From: CAYNST01 sp964641175
Lineage (GTDB): Bacteria; Pseudomonadota; Gammaproteobacteria; Pseudomonadales; Cellvibrionaceae
Reading direction: 5' to 3'
DNA length: 64,000 nt
Assembly: GCA_964641175.1 (NCBI GenBank)
Contig: CAZXLJ010000001.1
Location: 1-64,000 of the forward strand
The notes under the pieces: model-generated
What the model saw: only the letters and a program-made list of their open reading frames with translations
Databases searched by the model: none
Told to the model about the DNA's origin: nothing
In this document: piece after piece, positions 35,349 through 44,394 of the stretch
Layout of the letters: the number at the start of each line of letters is the position of its first letter
How positions within the stretch are numbered: the stretch's first letter is position 1
Program-made: the position numbers and the translations under genes

Positions 35349-38300
35349 ATGATCACAATCAATTTGAAAGCACTGGTGGACAAGCTGAACGCGCCAGCCC
35401 GGACGGCGCTCGAAATGGCTGCTTCCAGCTGCGCATCCAGAGGCCATGCCGATATTGAGATCGTGCACTGGCTTGCGCATCTTCTGGATATGGACGATGC
35501 CGAATTAAACGCTGCCCTCGCGCTTTACGGTGTCGATACGGGGCAACTGCGCAATCATCTTGCCCGCACCATCGACCAGCTTCCCGCCGGTCAGCGCAGA
35601 GCGCCCGCACTCTCCCCGGAACTCGTTGCCTGGGCCAAAAGTGCATGGCTGTTTGCCTCCCTGGACTGCGGTCGGCCGGTCGCGACGCCCGGTCATCTTC
35701 TGGCGGCGCTGCTGGCCGATCCGAAGCTGCGTCACGCATGCAGCTTTGCGCCTCTAATGGCAATCTCGCCGGAGTCATTCTGTGAGATTTTCCGCCATAA
35801 CGCCGGCACGTCAGAAGACGCATTCAGCCCGACCACCGCACCGTCGGCCGCGATTCTGCCACGGGATACGAGTCGCACTCCGGCACTGGACCGGTTCACG
35901 GTGGACCTCACCGCGCTGGCACGGCAGGGAGGCATTGATCCGGTTATTGGCCGCGACGTTGAAATCCGGCAGCTGCTTGATATTCTGAGCCGGCGTCGGC
36001 AAAACAATCCGATCCTGACTGGCGAGGCCGGGGTCGGCAAAACCGCAGTGGTCGAAGGGCTTGCACTTCGTATTGCCGCCGACGATGTACCGCCGGCACT
36101 GCGGGCGGCTGCAATTCGCACGCTGGATCTGGGTTTGTTGCAGGCCGGCGCCAGCGTCAAGGGGGAATTTGAAAACCGCCTGAAGTCGGTCATCGCCGAA
36201 ATCAAAACCTCTCCGTACCCCATCATCATGTTTATCGATGAAGCCCATACCATCATCGGCGCCGGCGGCAATGAGGGTCAGAGCGATGCTGCCAATTTGC
36301 TCAAACCCGCCCTGGCGCGAGGGGAGCTGCGCACCATTGCAGCTACCACCTGGAGCGAATACAAAAAATATTTTGAACGAGATGCGGCACTTACCCGAAG
36401 GTTCCAGCTCCTGCAGATTCCTGAGCCTTCTGAACCGGAGGCAATAGCGATGTTGCGTGCCATTGCGCCGACGTTGCAGCGACACCATCGGATCCGCATC
36501 CTGGACGAGGCGATTGTCGCCGCTGTGCAGTGGTCGCACCGCTATATTCCGGCGCGCCAGTTGCCTGACAAATGCGTCAGTCTCCTGGACACCGCCTGCG
36601 CCCGGGTAGCCCTCAGCCAAGAATCTTCGCCCCCGCAACTCGATGATACGCGCCGCAATATTCTGCTGTGCGAACTGCGGATCGCTGCGCTTTCCCGGGA
36701 AGCCTCCCTCGGGGGGAACCATGAGACATTGACACTGCAACGCGCCCACCACAGCGACCTGCAGCGCATTTCTTCAGGCCAGACCGGACAATGGCAGATT
36801 GAGAAAGACCTGGTCCGGGAGGTTTTAAATATCCAGGAGCAGATCGACAGTTCGCACAACGACCACGAACAGATCAATCGACCCACTTTCGAACAATCAA
36901 TATTCCTTCCAGAGCCTGCCGACTCCTCGGCGGCCAGCAACGAAGCCCTGCAGAAAAGGTTACTGGACAAACTGGCGGAGCTGCGTCGGGCTCAGGGTGA
37001 AATTCCGATGGTTCACGTACATGTGAACAGTCAGGTGGTCGCAGAAGTGGTTGCTGACTGGACGGGAATTCCGGTCGGAAAAATGCTGGCCGATGATGTC
37101 AAAACCCTGCTTGAGCTCGAGACGAGACTGACCGACCGCATTGTCGGCCAGTCGCAGGCGGTCGCTTCAATCGCCCGTACATTGAGGTCTGCCCGTCTCC
37201 GTTTAAGTCATCCAGGCCGCCCGGCCGGCGTGTTTCTTCTGGTTGGTCCCAGCGGCGTTGGCAAATCCGAGACCGCCAGCGCCCTGGCCGAGTGTCTCTA
37301 TGGCGGCACCCACAATCTCACCACCATCAACATGGCGGAGTTCAAGGAACCCCACAAAATTTCCATGCTGCTCGGGTCACCTCCCGGATACGTCGGCTAT
37401 GGCGAGGGCGGCGTCCTGACCGAAGCGGTTCGCCGCCGGCCTTACAGTGTGGTGCTCCTTGATGAAATCGAAAAAGCACATCCCGGTGTTCAAGACATTT
37501 TCTATAACCTGTTCGACAACGGCTCAATTAAAGACGGCGAAGGTCGGGACATCGATTTCCGCAATACCGTGATCATCATGACGTCAAACGCTGGCGAAGA
37601 ACATTTGCGTGCAATCTGCAGGGCGGACGAAGAAAATCACCCCGCACTGGAAAGCCGCGATATGGAATCGGAGGTGCAAACGAATCCCGGTCTGGGTGAA
37701 TCAGCGAGCGACAATCATTCTGGTGACTATCTTGTAAAAGGTGACGATATTGCGAAAGGTGGCGATGCAAAAGGTGACGATGCAAAAGGTGCCGATGCAG
37801 AGGTCTGCGATGCACCAGAGGGTGTTGCAAAGAACCAGTATCGGAACGTCAATGGTACCAGCGCCCGGATGAACGGCACCGATTCGATTGACAGCGGTAC
37901 ACGCGACAACACGCTGTCCGCCGAGGTTCTTCTGGAAAATTTCCGGCCGCAGTTGTTGCGTTATTTCAAGCCGGCTTTCCTGGGTCGAGTCACTGTGATT
38001 CCCTACTTCCCGCTGAAGGATGAGCAGTTACTGAGGATCGCGGAGATGAATCTGGAAAAAATCCGGCAGCGTGTCCGGCACCAATACGACGCTGATTTGA
38101 TATATAGCGATGAAGTTCTCCTGCAGCTCGTCGCCCGCTGCGCGGATACGGACACCGGCGCACGCGGGATCGAAAGCGTAATCACCGGGAAGTTGTTGCC
38201 GGCTGTGGCGGATGCCTGTCTCGGCTCACTGGGAGATGCTGCTGCCGATACCACACTCAGAGGGCTTGACTGCATGAGCATTGATGTCTCGGCCAGCGGG

Positions 38301-38366
38301 GAAATAACCTGTTCCCTGACTGGATTCGCCCGACGCCCGGACGCGGTCGTTCCGTCCGCTGCATGA
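35349..38366 (+). CDS. clpV: T6SS disassembly ATPase ClpV (TssH) with a ~95-residue insertion
   Basis: 1005 residues. N-domain (~1-150) that binds the contracted sheath, first AAA+ domain with GEAGVGKTAVVEG and FIDEAHTIIGAGG, a middle coiled coil, second AAA+ domain with GPSGVGKSETASA, GSPPGYVGYGEGG and VVLLDEIEKAHP. After sensor-1 (MTSNAG), where ClpV normally runs directly into the ENFRPQLLRYFKPAFLGR region, there is a polar stretch (~residues 757-857) that includes five KGDDA-type repeats. ClpV recycles the sheath. Typical ClpV is near 870-900 residues, so this is long by roughly the insertion. Starts 18 bp after tssG. Confidence 0.95.
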   Translation: MITINLKALVDKLNAPARTALEMAASSCASRGHADIEIVHWLAHLLDMDDAELNAALALYGVDTGQLRNHLARTIDQLPAGQRRAPALSPELVAWAKSAWLFASLDCGRPVATPGHLLAALLADPKLRHACSFAPLMAISPESFCEIFRHNAGTSEDAFSPTTAPSAAILPRDTSRTPALDRFTVDLTALARQGGIDPVIGRDVEIRQLLDILSRRRQNNPILTGEAGVGKTAVVEGLALRIAADDVPPALRAAAIRTLDLGLLQAGASVKGEFENRLKSVIAEIKTSPYPIIMFIDEAHTIIGAGGNEGQSDAANLLKPALARGELRTIAATTWSEYKKYFERDAALTRRFQLLQIPEPSEPEAIAMLRAIAPTLQRHHRIRILDEAIVAAVQWSHRYIPARQLPDKCVSLLDTACARVALSQESSPPQLDDTRRNILLCELRIAALSREASLGGNHETLTLQRAHHSDLQRISSGQTGQWQIEKDLVREVLNIQEQIDSSHNDHEQINRPTFEQSIFLPEPADSSAASNEALQKRLLDKLAELRRAQGEIPMVHVHVNSQVVAEVVADWTGIPVGKMLADDVKTLLELETRLTDRIVGQSQAVASIARTLRSARLRLSHPGRPAGVFLLVGPSGVGKSETASALAECLYGGTHNLTTINMAEFKEPHKISMLLGSPPGYVGYGEGGVLTEAVRRRPYSVVLLDEIEKAHPGVQDIFYNLFDNGSIKDGEGRDIDFRNTVIIMTSNAGEEHLRAICRADEENHPALESRDMESEVQTNPGLGESASDNHSGDYLVKGDDIAKGGDAKGDDAKGADAEVCDAPEGVAKNQYRNVNGTSARMNGTDSIDSGTRDNTLSAEVLLENFRPQLLRYFKPAFLGRVTVIPYFPLKDEQLLRIAEMNLEKIRQRVRHQYDADLIYSDEVLLQLVARCADTDTGARGIESVITGKLLPAVADACLGSLGDAAADTTLRGLDCMSIDVSASGEITCSLTGFARRPDAVVPSAA
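37737..37814 (+). repeat. In-frame tandem repeat in clpV, 5 units of 15-18 bp
   Basis: Unit 1 is 18 bp (37737-37754). Units 2-5 are 15 bp, consensus AAAGGTGACGATGCA. They encode KGDDIA, KGGDA, KGDDA, KGADA and EVCDA inside the second ATPase domain insertion. Confidence 0.85.
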
Positions 38367-38569
38367 GCCTGGACAATGTCGGCCCGGCAGGACGCCAGAC
38401 GGCGCTGCTGGCCGGGATGCGCAACGGTGGCAGAACGGCCAGGTCCACTGCGGTCAAGACCGATGGACGCCGAGTCCCGGACCATTCTGAAAGAGGCATC
38501 CGCTCAGAGCTGCAGGACAAATGTCGGGCTGAAAAAAAGGCGCTACGAACCCTTGCAATCTCGCGTTAA
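38363..38569 (+). CDS. Possible small ORF coupled to clpV
   Basis: 68 residues whose ATG overlaps the clpV stop (ATGA), which is the only support. Composition is Arg/Ala-rich with no recognisable motif, and an overlapping frame (38376-38618) is just as open. It may be chance in high-GC DNA. Listed for completeness. Confidence 0.2.
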   Translation: MSLDNVGPAGRQTALLAGMRNGGRTARSTAVKTDGRRVPDHSERGIRSELQDKCRAEKKALRTLAISR

Positions 38570-38589
38570 TCAAGCCGCGAATGGCGTTG

Positions 38590-38961
38590 TCAATATTTTA
38601 CACCGCCTTTATCCGTAGCGGCTGGCGTGGATCTTCCCCCACCTGGTGAATCAGTTCCGGCTGTGGGGTTTGCCGTTTCCGCCGTTACTTCTGGGGAGGA
38701 GTTGTAGTCCGGTTTTACCGGATCAAACAGGTCGCCGTACAGGTCGTGCAATCGCAGTTTTTTCTCCGGCAGTGAGGCTTTGGTTTTGTCGCGCCACGGT
38801 ACGACGTAAAGGTATTTTGGCAACTCGGCGTTGCCCTTGATGGTCGTTTTATCCAGATCGATCCTCTCACTGGCCGGCGATGCTACCGCAAATGTCCCAG
38901 TGCACAGCAGAATCGCTGCGCCAGACCGAAGTGATTTCAACGCACCGTACATTGCCTTCAT
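38590..38961 (-). CDS. Small exported protein of the TPR gene cluster
   Basis: 123 residues with a hydrophobic export signal (~13-28, LRSGAAILLCTGTFAVAS) and a conserved-looking core: YLYVVPWRDK, LPEKKLRLHDLYGDLFDPV, then a low-complexity Thr/Gly/Pro tail. The ATG overlaps the stop of the upstream TPR lipoprotein (ATGA), so it is part of that operon as its last gene. No named family is recognised with certainty. Periplasmic location follows from the signal peptide. Confidence 0.75.
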   Translation of the reverse strand: MKAMYGALKSLRSGAAILLCTGTFAVASPASERIDLDKTTIKGNAELPKYLYVVPWRDKTKASLPEKKLRLHDLYGDLFDPVKPDYNSSPEVTAETANPTAGTDSPGGGRSTPAATDKGGVKY

Positions 38962-39671
38962 TGCGACGCTTCCTGACCGACTGACAATTGAAGTTCTTCA
39001 AGCCATTGCGCCGTTGCCTCGTCGTCTTTGGCGTGCCTTAGATACTGCTGGTAAAAATGTATCGCCTCGGGAAGGTCCTGAAGATAAATATCCTTGAGCA
39101 AGGCCAGGTTGTACAGCGCATTGACATAATCAGGGTCGATCTGCAGCGCCTGTTCAAAGCGGTGTTCCGCAGTGTCGAACTTGCCTGCTTGCAGCGCCAG
39201 CAGTCCTGCCAGGTTGCACGCCGGCGCTGTGACCGGCCACTCCTCCAGAATCCGGTCAATTGTCTGCTCGGCCCTCTTGCGATCATTCTGATGATAGAAG
39301 GCAAGCGCCAGATTCAGCCAGACCTCGGTGATATGCGGATTCGACTGCGCCAGTTGCTCCAGGCTTTGAGCCGCTGCCTGACTCTTGCCTTGATCGAGAT
39401 CGGACAATGCCTGCCGGTATATTTGCTGCGCCGGGGCATCAAGACCGCCGGGGCCAGCCGATATTTCGCCTCGCGACGGTGGTTGCGAGGCGCATCCTGA
39501 CAGGGCGGCGACTATTCCCAGGCTCATGGCGACTGCCGACATCGCCTGAAGAATCAGAGCCTTAAGATTGTAAGCCCCGAGATTGTAGGCCCCGAGATTG
39601 TGAGCCCCGAGATTGTGAGCCCCGAGATTGTGAGCCCCGAGAATGTGAGCCCTGATAAGTCGCTTCGTCAT
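38958..39671 (-). CDS. TPR lipoprotein with a repeat-extended signal peptide
   Basis: 237 residues from ATG 39671, which overlaps the upstream stop (ATGA). The N-terminus carries an unusual run of NLGAH/NLGAY units (residues ~9-37) before a hydrophobic stretch and lipobox (ALSGC, near residue 60). Four or so TPR units follow: AQQIYRQALSDLDQGKSQAA, TEVWLNLALAFYHQNDRKRA, PACNLAGLLALQAGKFDTAE and VNALYNLALLKDIYLQDLPE. In Myxococcus GltE is a TPR lipoprotein of similar type. Predicted to be outer-membrane anchored; binding partner unknown. Confidence 0.82.
   Translation of the reverse strand: MTKRLIRAHILGAHNLGAHNLGAHNLGAYNLGAYNLKALILQAMSAVAMSLGIVAALSGCASQPPSRGEISAGPGGLDAPAQQIYRQALSDLDQGKSQAAAQSLEQLAQSNPHITEVWLNLALAFYHQNDRKRAEQTIDRILEEWPVTAPACNLAGLLALQAGKFDTAEHRFEQALQIDPDYVNALYNLALLKDIYLQDLPEAIHFYQQYLRHAKDDEATAQWLEELQLSVGQEASQ
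39574..39648 (-). repeat. 15-bp tandem repeat in the signal region of the TPR lipoprotein
   Basis: Five units of consensus GCCCCGAGATTGTGA (plus strand), with a degenerate sixth at 39559-39573. Read on the minus strand they encode NLGAH/NLGAY. All spacing is exactly 15 bp, with no spacers, so it is not a CRISPR array. Confidence 0.9.
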
Positions 39672-42600
39672 AATTGTTCGATGCTGGTTTCGATCTTGCC
39701 GTGGCGGGCGTAACGCGCCGGATACAGCGTGGACAACTGCTCCAGCGACTGTTTGACCCATTCGTCGAAATGACCTTCGCGAATTCGCGTGACATTGATT
39801 TCGTAAAATTCTATTGCCTTGTCTTCAAAAGGGTAGGCCTGGTCTTCCAGTAGAAACCGGTACTGCTCCAGCGCGTCAGCGGACAGCTCTGCAGGAGGTT
39901 CCGATTCCAGCAGACTCACGGCAAAGCGGCGGTACATATCGCCTATCTCGAAGGTCGCGCGGGTGATAAACCGGGTATGACCGTATTGTGATGCGAGACC
40001 GAAGAGTTTCGCGGTTTCCTGCATGGCTGCCTTTTTTCGATGCAATGAGTCGGACAGCGGCTGGATCAGGCGTACCTGGTCAAAATCCTTTAACCTTGCC
40101 TGGGCTAGTTCAAAAGCGGCTTCGGCAGCGACGAACTGGGTCCGCGGGGTTCGCGCCGACGCCGCTGCCTGGGCATCGGCTGCCAGGATTTTTCGCAGCC
40201 AGACAGTCTTCTGACTTTCGTTGCGGATTTCCCCAAAAATCCGCGTTACCTTTGCCATGGCTTCCATACTGAATTCGAAGGGCCGAGGATACCTCTCGAT
40301 ATAATTTTGCCAGGCGCGCAAGGCGGCGGTGGAATCGCTGTTTTTACTATCACTGTTTTTGATATCACGATTGTCGTTGCCGCTTTCGGCGGTATCGGGT
40401 TTGCTGTAATAGAGCTCGGCAGCGCGCCACAACGCCGCTCTCTTCTCTTCCGGATCGTCTGCCAATTTGGCGAGCTGTTCAAAATTTCTTGCGGCATCGA
40501 TGGGTCGATCAGCTGCCAGATAAGCTTCTGACAGCATTTTATTCACATCCCCGATTAATTCGTGCCGCGGATATTCCTGCTGAAACGCTTCCAGATAAGT
40601 AATTGCCTGAGACCACTGATGCTCTTGCATCAACAGCGCGACAGCGTCGTATACGGCACGGGGTGCCAGTGACGATTCGGGCATCTGCCGGTAAACCTTG
40701 AGAAACTGCTGGTACGCTTTGGCCGAACGCTCTTGTGACCGGGCAATCTCGCCCTGCTTGTAAACACTTAGCGCCCACCGGTGTTTCGCCCTGGCCTGGT
40801 GGTCTGGGTGCAGCTTGCTGTCGGGCTGCAGATGGCTGTCATGACCGGTTTTGCTGTCTTTTTGCAACTGCGGGTCGGCTAGAAGATCCTGATAGACGAC
40901 CTCGGCTTCCTCGTAGCGCGCCAGATCGAACAACGCCTGACCTTTCAGGAAATTCACTTCATGGCGCGTGGCGGGTGCTGATTCGTCTGGCAACAGTGAC
41001 GCCAGTAGGATCAGATCGTCCAATTGCCGATGAGTGGAAGCCAGCTGCACGGCGTGCCGAATGACATCGCTGGTTATCGGGTCGGCGGGATACAGCTCGG
41101 CAAACCTTTGGGCAAACGCCAGATGTTGCAGCAGCCATTTGTCAACGCCGTCCGCTTTGTCGGCTTGATGCAGCTGGTCGGTCAGTTGCAGGCAGGCGTA
41201 GGCACTGTCTTTGTTAAGCACCAGCTCACCGTCGAACGCGGAGCGCTCATGGTAATGCAATGCCTGTCCAAGCTGCCCTTTCTGCCGGTGCAATTCCGCC
41301 AGCAGCGGGTAGATTTTTTCCTGCCGGGCATGTGCACTGAAGCTCTGCAAAAAACGCTCGTACCAGCGCTCCGCCTGGACGAAATCCTGGTCTTCGGCGC
41401 CTTTTTCATATTGTGCGTGAAAATGTCCGCCCAGCTGCAAGGTGTAATTGCGCATGGTTTCCAGTAAAGCTGTTTTTACCTGCGGATCTATCTGAACCTG
41501 TGTCCAGTAATCAGCTTCCGGCCGAAATTCGAGATATACACCATCAAATGCGTCCCGAAACTGGTTAAAGAACCCCGCGTCTTTCCATATCTCCACCGTC
41601 CTCAGGGCAACTTGGACGGCATGAGCGCTCGCCGCGTTGCGCTGCTGGTATTCCCGCAATACATCGACCGCATCCGAGGTGCGCTGCTGCTCGGCCAGCA
41701 GGTTGCTGACGGTGGTGTATACCGGGTATTCAAGCTGACGACCTGCGCGCTGGCTGCCCGGTGCAGCAGCATAAAAATCCCGCAGTGCTGCAGCGCCGCC
41801 CAACTGGATGAACGTCAGACCAATCGCTCGCAGATGCTCGTCATAAAGCGCCTGTTGCGATGGCGTTTGTTCTTCCATCGGCGGCGAAACGCTCGCCGCA
41901 GCCATGTAGTCTTCGAGAGCCATCAGGTAATTTTGCTGCTTGAAGCGCGACCAGCCCCGTTTGAACAGCGCCTTCTCCGCAAATGTCGTCCTGTCCCGGC
42001 TGTCCAGCACCTCGGTATAAGCCGCTTCGGCAGCGGCATAGTCGGTGCGGGCGAATGCATTTTCAGCAATGCGAAACTGCGCTTCGGCAAAATGGACGGA
42101 ACGGGGATAATGGTGGGCCAGGTTTTTCAGGACATCCACTGCCGTGTCGCCTTGCCCCAGCTGGTCGTGGGCTTTTGCCAGCTGGTAGAGGCTTTCGTCA
42201 TTGCCGCGGGCATCCGGAAACTTCGCCAGAGCGTTCTCAAGCATGGCGATAATGTCGCGCACCCGCTCTTCGAATTCCCTTTGGCTTGACGCGTTTTGCA
42301 CACTGTCCGCCGAATTCGCCGATAGCTCCAGTTCGGCTAACCGCCGCACCGCTTGCGCATGCTGCACGTCGTCCGGACTGGTGTTTTCAATAAATTCATA
42401 CCAGGCCTGCTTGACCGCGTGACGCGGATGCTTTGCAGGTGCATCAGTAGGCGGCGTGGATTTTACCGTGGGGAGGTTACGCGCTTCAGCAGCATCCGGA
42501 GCCGACACGGTGAGGGGCACGTCTATGTCGCCCAAAGTTTGCGGCTGTTCCGGCGCTGCCGCGGCGCAGCCGGCGAGCAGGCCCGCCAGCACAAGCATTC

Positions 42601-42688
42601 CCCATCGCCCTGGCCATTGACCAACTGAGGGCCTGCAAAATTCTGGGGCGTCGTCGCGTTCCTCTGACACCGGCTTATTCCTGATCAT
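39668..42688 (-). CDS. Large TPR lipoprotein (AgmU/GltD-like)
   Basis: 1006 residues from ATG 42688, overlapping the upstream stop by 14 bp; a TTG start at 42706 is less likely. Lipobox LAGLLAGC at ~35-42. The rest is nearly all TPR-like helices (AIAMLENALAKFPDARGN-like, YLEAFQQEYPRHELIGD, AEAAYTEVLDSRDRTTFAEKA, RFYLEDQAYPFEDKAIEFYEINVTRIREG-like). Two inserts carry short tandem repeats (near residues 630 and 780). Size and TPR content recall Myxococcus AgmU/GltD. Probably an outer-membrane-attached periplasmic scaffold. Confidence 0.8.
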   Translation of the reverse strand: MIRNKPVSEERDDAPEFCRPSVGQWPGRWGMLVLAGLLAGCAAAAPEQPQTLGDIDVPLTVSAPDAAEARNLPTVKSTPPTDAPAKHPRHAVKQAWYEFIENTSPDDVQHAQAVRRLAELELSANSADSVQNASSQREFEERVRDIIAMLENALAKFPDARGNDESLYQLAKAHDQLGQGDTAVDVLKNLAHHYPRSVHFAEAQFRIAENAFARTDYAAAEAAYTEVLDSRDRTTFAEKALFKRGWSRFKQQNYLMALEDYMAAASVSPPMEEQTPSQQALYDEHLRAIGLTFIQLGGAAALRDFYAAAPGSQRAGRQLEYPVYTTVSNLLAEQQRTSDAVDVLREYQQRNAASAHAVQVALRTVEIWKDAGFFNQFRDAFDGVYLEFRPEADYWTQVQIDPQVKTALLETMRNYTLQLGGHFHAQYEKGAEDQDFVQAERWYERFLQSFSAHARQEKIYPLLAELHRQKGQLGQALHYHERSAFDGELVLNKDSAYACLQLTDQLHQADKADGVDKWLLQHLAFAQRFAELYPADPITSDVIRHAVQLASTHRQLDDLILLASLLPDESAPATRHEVNFLKGQALFDLARYEEAEVVYQDLLADPQLQKDSKTGHDSHLQPDSKLHPDHQARAKHRWALSVYKQGEIARSQERSAKAYQQFLKVYRQMPESSLAPRAVYDAVALLMQEHQWSQAITYLEAFQQEYPRHELIGDVNKMLSEAYLAADRPIDAARNFEQLAKLADDPEEKRAALWRAAELYYSKPDTAESGNDNRDIKNSDSKNSDSTAALRAWQNYIERYPRPFEFSMEAMAKVTRIFGEIRNESQKTVWLRKILAADAQAAASARTPRTQFVAAEAAFELAQARLKDFDQVRLIQPLSDSLHRKKAAMQETAKLFGLASQYGHTRFITRATFEIGDMYRRFAVSLLESEPPAELSADALEQYRFLLEDQAYPFEDKAIEFYEINVTRIREGHFDEWVKQSLEQLSTLYPARYARHGKIETSIEQL
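40339..40368 (-). repeat. Two 15-bp in-frame units in the large TPR gene
   Basis: TGTTTTTACTATCAC and TGTTTTTGATATCAC (plus strand), encoding DSKNS/DIKNS-type residues in a polar insert. Confidence 0.65.
40805..40840 (-). repeat. Two 18-bp in-frame units in the large TPR gene
   Basis: TGGGTGCAGCTTGCTGTC and GGGCTGCAGATGGCTGTC (plus strand), encoding DSHLQP/DSKLHP. Confidence 0.6.
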
Positions 42689-44069
42689 AGAGCCTCGCCA
42701 ATCCAAACTGCGCTTGGCTCTGGTAACCCTTCAGTGTTCCAATCTTTTCCTCCAGAGCGTCGCGCAGCGTTTGTTGGATCCACTGTTCGTAGTGCGTCGC
42801 AAGCTCTTCTGGAGAAATCTTCAAGTTCCGGGCTTTTGCCAGCGTCTGCAAAGACTGGAGCAGACGGTAATTCTCCGCTATGAACGCGGGAACCGGTTGT
42901 TCAGTTGTCGCCGTCTCACTGGCAGGTCGTTGGAACCGCGAAAGTTTTTCCAGTACGGGCGTCGCGTCGCGGTCAATGGTCTCGATGGATTCGCTAACTT
43001 CTGCAAGACGCTGCTGGTACCATGACTTCGCCTTTTCATAAGCCTCAAGGGCTTGGGCCTTCTGGCCTAGTTCTTCATAGGCATGGGGCAAGAGTAACCA
43101 GGCTTCATCAACACTTTCATTCAGCGCGCCGGTCCCTGCAAGCCGTAGAAATGCATTGAGCGCGCCCTGATAATCCGTCTGGTGCGCTGCGGCCAGTCCC
43201 AGCCCCAGCAGCGCCCGTTGCGCGTAGATCGAATCAAGATTGACCTTGCGAAAAGTTTCGCGGGCATCGCGATAAAATTCGAAGTGCAGTTGCGAATATC
43301 CCAGAACTACAAGCAGGCGGTTTTTGAACTCGACATCGCCAGTGTTAGGAGTGGCGGCAATTGCCTTGCGGATTTCCAGATGTGCCTCGCTCCACCAACC
43401 CTGGCGCAGATAGGCAATGCCTTCATTGAGTCGGGCGTGGGCGTACCATGAAGACGCCGGCGATATCTTCTGATAAAAGCTCGTGGCCTCGCGGTGCTGT
43501 TTTGCCTGTTGCAACGCATAGCCATGCAAAAACACAGCGTATTCTGCATCCTGTTGGGACAGAAGTTTATTGTCGACTTTTGCCAGGGTCCCTTGCACCG
43601 CCGCCCACTGTCCCCGGCTTTCATAGTAACGGGCCAACAGAAACCAGGATCGCGCCAGCGCCCGGGGATCATCCTGCTTTTTCAGGAATTCCGTGAATTC
43701 ACGCACGCTGGCCGTGTCATTGGCCCGATAAAGCCAACCGATGGCGGACCAGAACAGATCACTGTCGAAACTGTTTAGCAGGGCCTGCTTGTGGGTTCGG
43801 ATCAAAACAGCCGCCTCGGGCGCGGAAAGCCCACCGGCCAGACGTGCTTCGAGCTGGTCTAACGGATAGATCGTTTGGGCAGCCTGGTTGCTGACCGCCG
43901 AGTAAAAAGCATGGCTGAGAGTTTGAAAATCTTCGTCAAGTTCAACGGCCGTGACCGCCTGGGCCAATTCCGCACCTACCGCCAACAGCGATATTAGTCC
44001 CGCCCCTATCACGTTTCTGCACCGTCCTGGTGTTCCTCCTCCCGATCTGGATGATTGACTCCAAAACAT
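42675..44069 (-). CDS. Exported TPR protein heading the TPR operon
   Basis: 464 residues from ATG 44069, which gives a signal peptide (NVIGAGLISLLAVGAELAQA); earlier starts would precede a charged stretch that looks untranslated. TPR-like helices run from ~90 to 320 (SWFLLARYYESRGQWAA, YAVFLHGYALQQAKQHREA, LNEGIAYLRQGWWSEAHLE, RALLGLGLAAAHQTDYQGA). A helical C-terminus follows. First of four genes with overlapping ends (42675-42688, 39668-39671, 38958-38961), a tight operon. Probably periplasmic and part of the same complex as the two TPR lipoproteins. Confidence 0.8.
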   Translation of the reverse strand: MFWSQSSRSGGGTPGRCRNVIGAGLISLLAVGAELAQAVTAVELDEDFQTLSHAFYSAVSNQAAQTIYPLDQLEARLAGGLSAPEAAVLIRTHKQALLNSFDSDLFWSAIGWLYRANDTASVREFTEFLKKQDDPRALARSWFLLARYYESRGQWAAVQGTLAKVDNKLLSQQDAEYAVFLHGYALQQAKQHREATSFYQKISPASSWYAHARLNEGIAYLRQGWWSEAHLEIRKAIAATPNTGDVEFKNRLLVVLGYSQLHFEFYRDARETFRKVNLDSIYAQRALLGLGLAAAHQTDYQGALNAFLRLAGTGALNESVDEAWLLLPHAYEELGQKAQALEAYEKAKSWYQQRLAEVSESIETIDRDATPVLEKLSRFQRPASETATTEQPVPAFIAENYRLLQSLQTLAKARNLKISPEELATHYEQWIQQTLRDALEEKIGTLKGYQSQAQFGLARLYDQE

Positions 44070-44394
44070 AGAATCCGGCCTGATTACAATCTGAAGCTGA
44101 CGGCGTTCCCTTAGAGGGCTGCTACGGGTTCCTTGCGGATTTTCCTGAGCTGGCTTATGCAGCAATAAACGAATACTGCACCACCATACGATGACAAGAC
44201 GACTATCCCATCGCGTCACATTGCTCCAGCGCCAAGACTCCGGGCCGCCGCAGAAAAGGGCGTATTAAACCCTATTTTGCGATCGATTGCTGTGGCGATT
44301 CGGAGAACTTCTGAGCAATTCAGGACGATGATTGGCGGCATTACATGAAGAGGTCATGGTGGCGCATGCTGGTGGGCATTTCGAGGGCCATCTG
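44070..44394. other. 325-bp stretch between vgrG and the TPR operon
   Basis: Downstream of vgrG and upstream of the first TPR gene, both on the minus strand. No effector, adaptor, immunity or PAAR gene is seen here. It probably holds the TPR operon promoter; no element is recognised. Confidence 0.5.

Noticed and set aside
24980..38366. Phage tail or extracellular contractile injection system
   Set aside because: TssJ/L/M membrane complex, TssA, TssK and ClpV are specific to T6SS; no phage structural or lysis genes are present.
38376..38618. 80-residue ORF after clpV
   Set aside because: Overlaps another equally weak frame and has no recognisable motif.
39559..39648. CRISPR-like direct repeats
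   Set aside because: Units are contiguous 15-bp in-frame coding repeats without spacers, and there are no cas genes.
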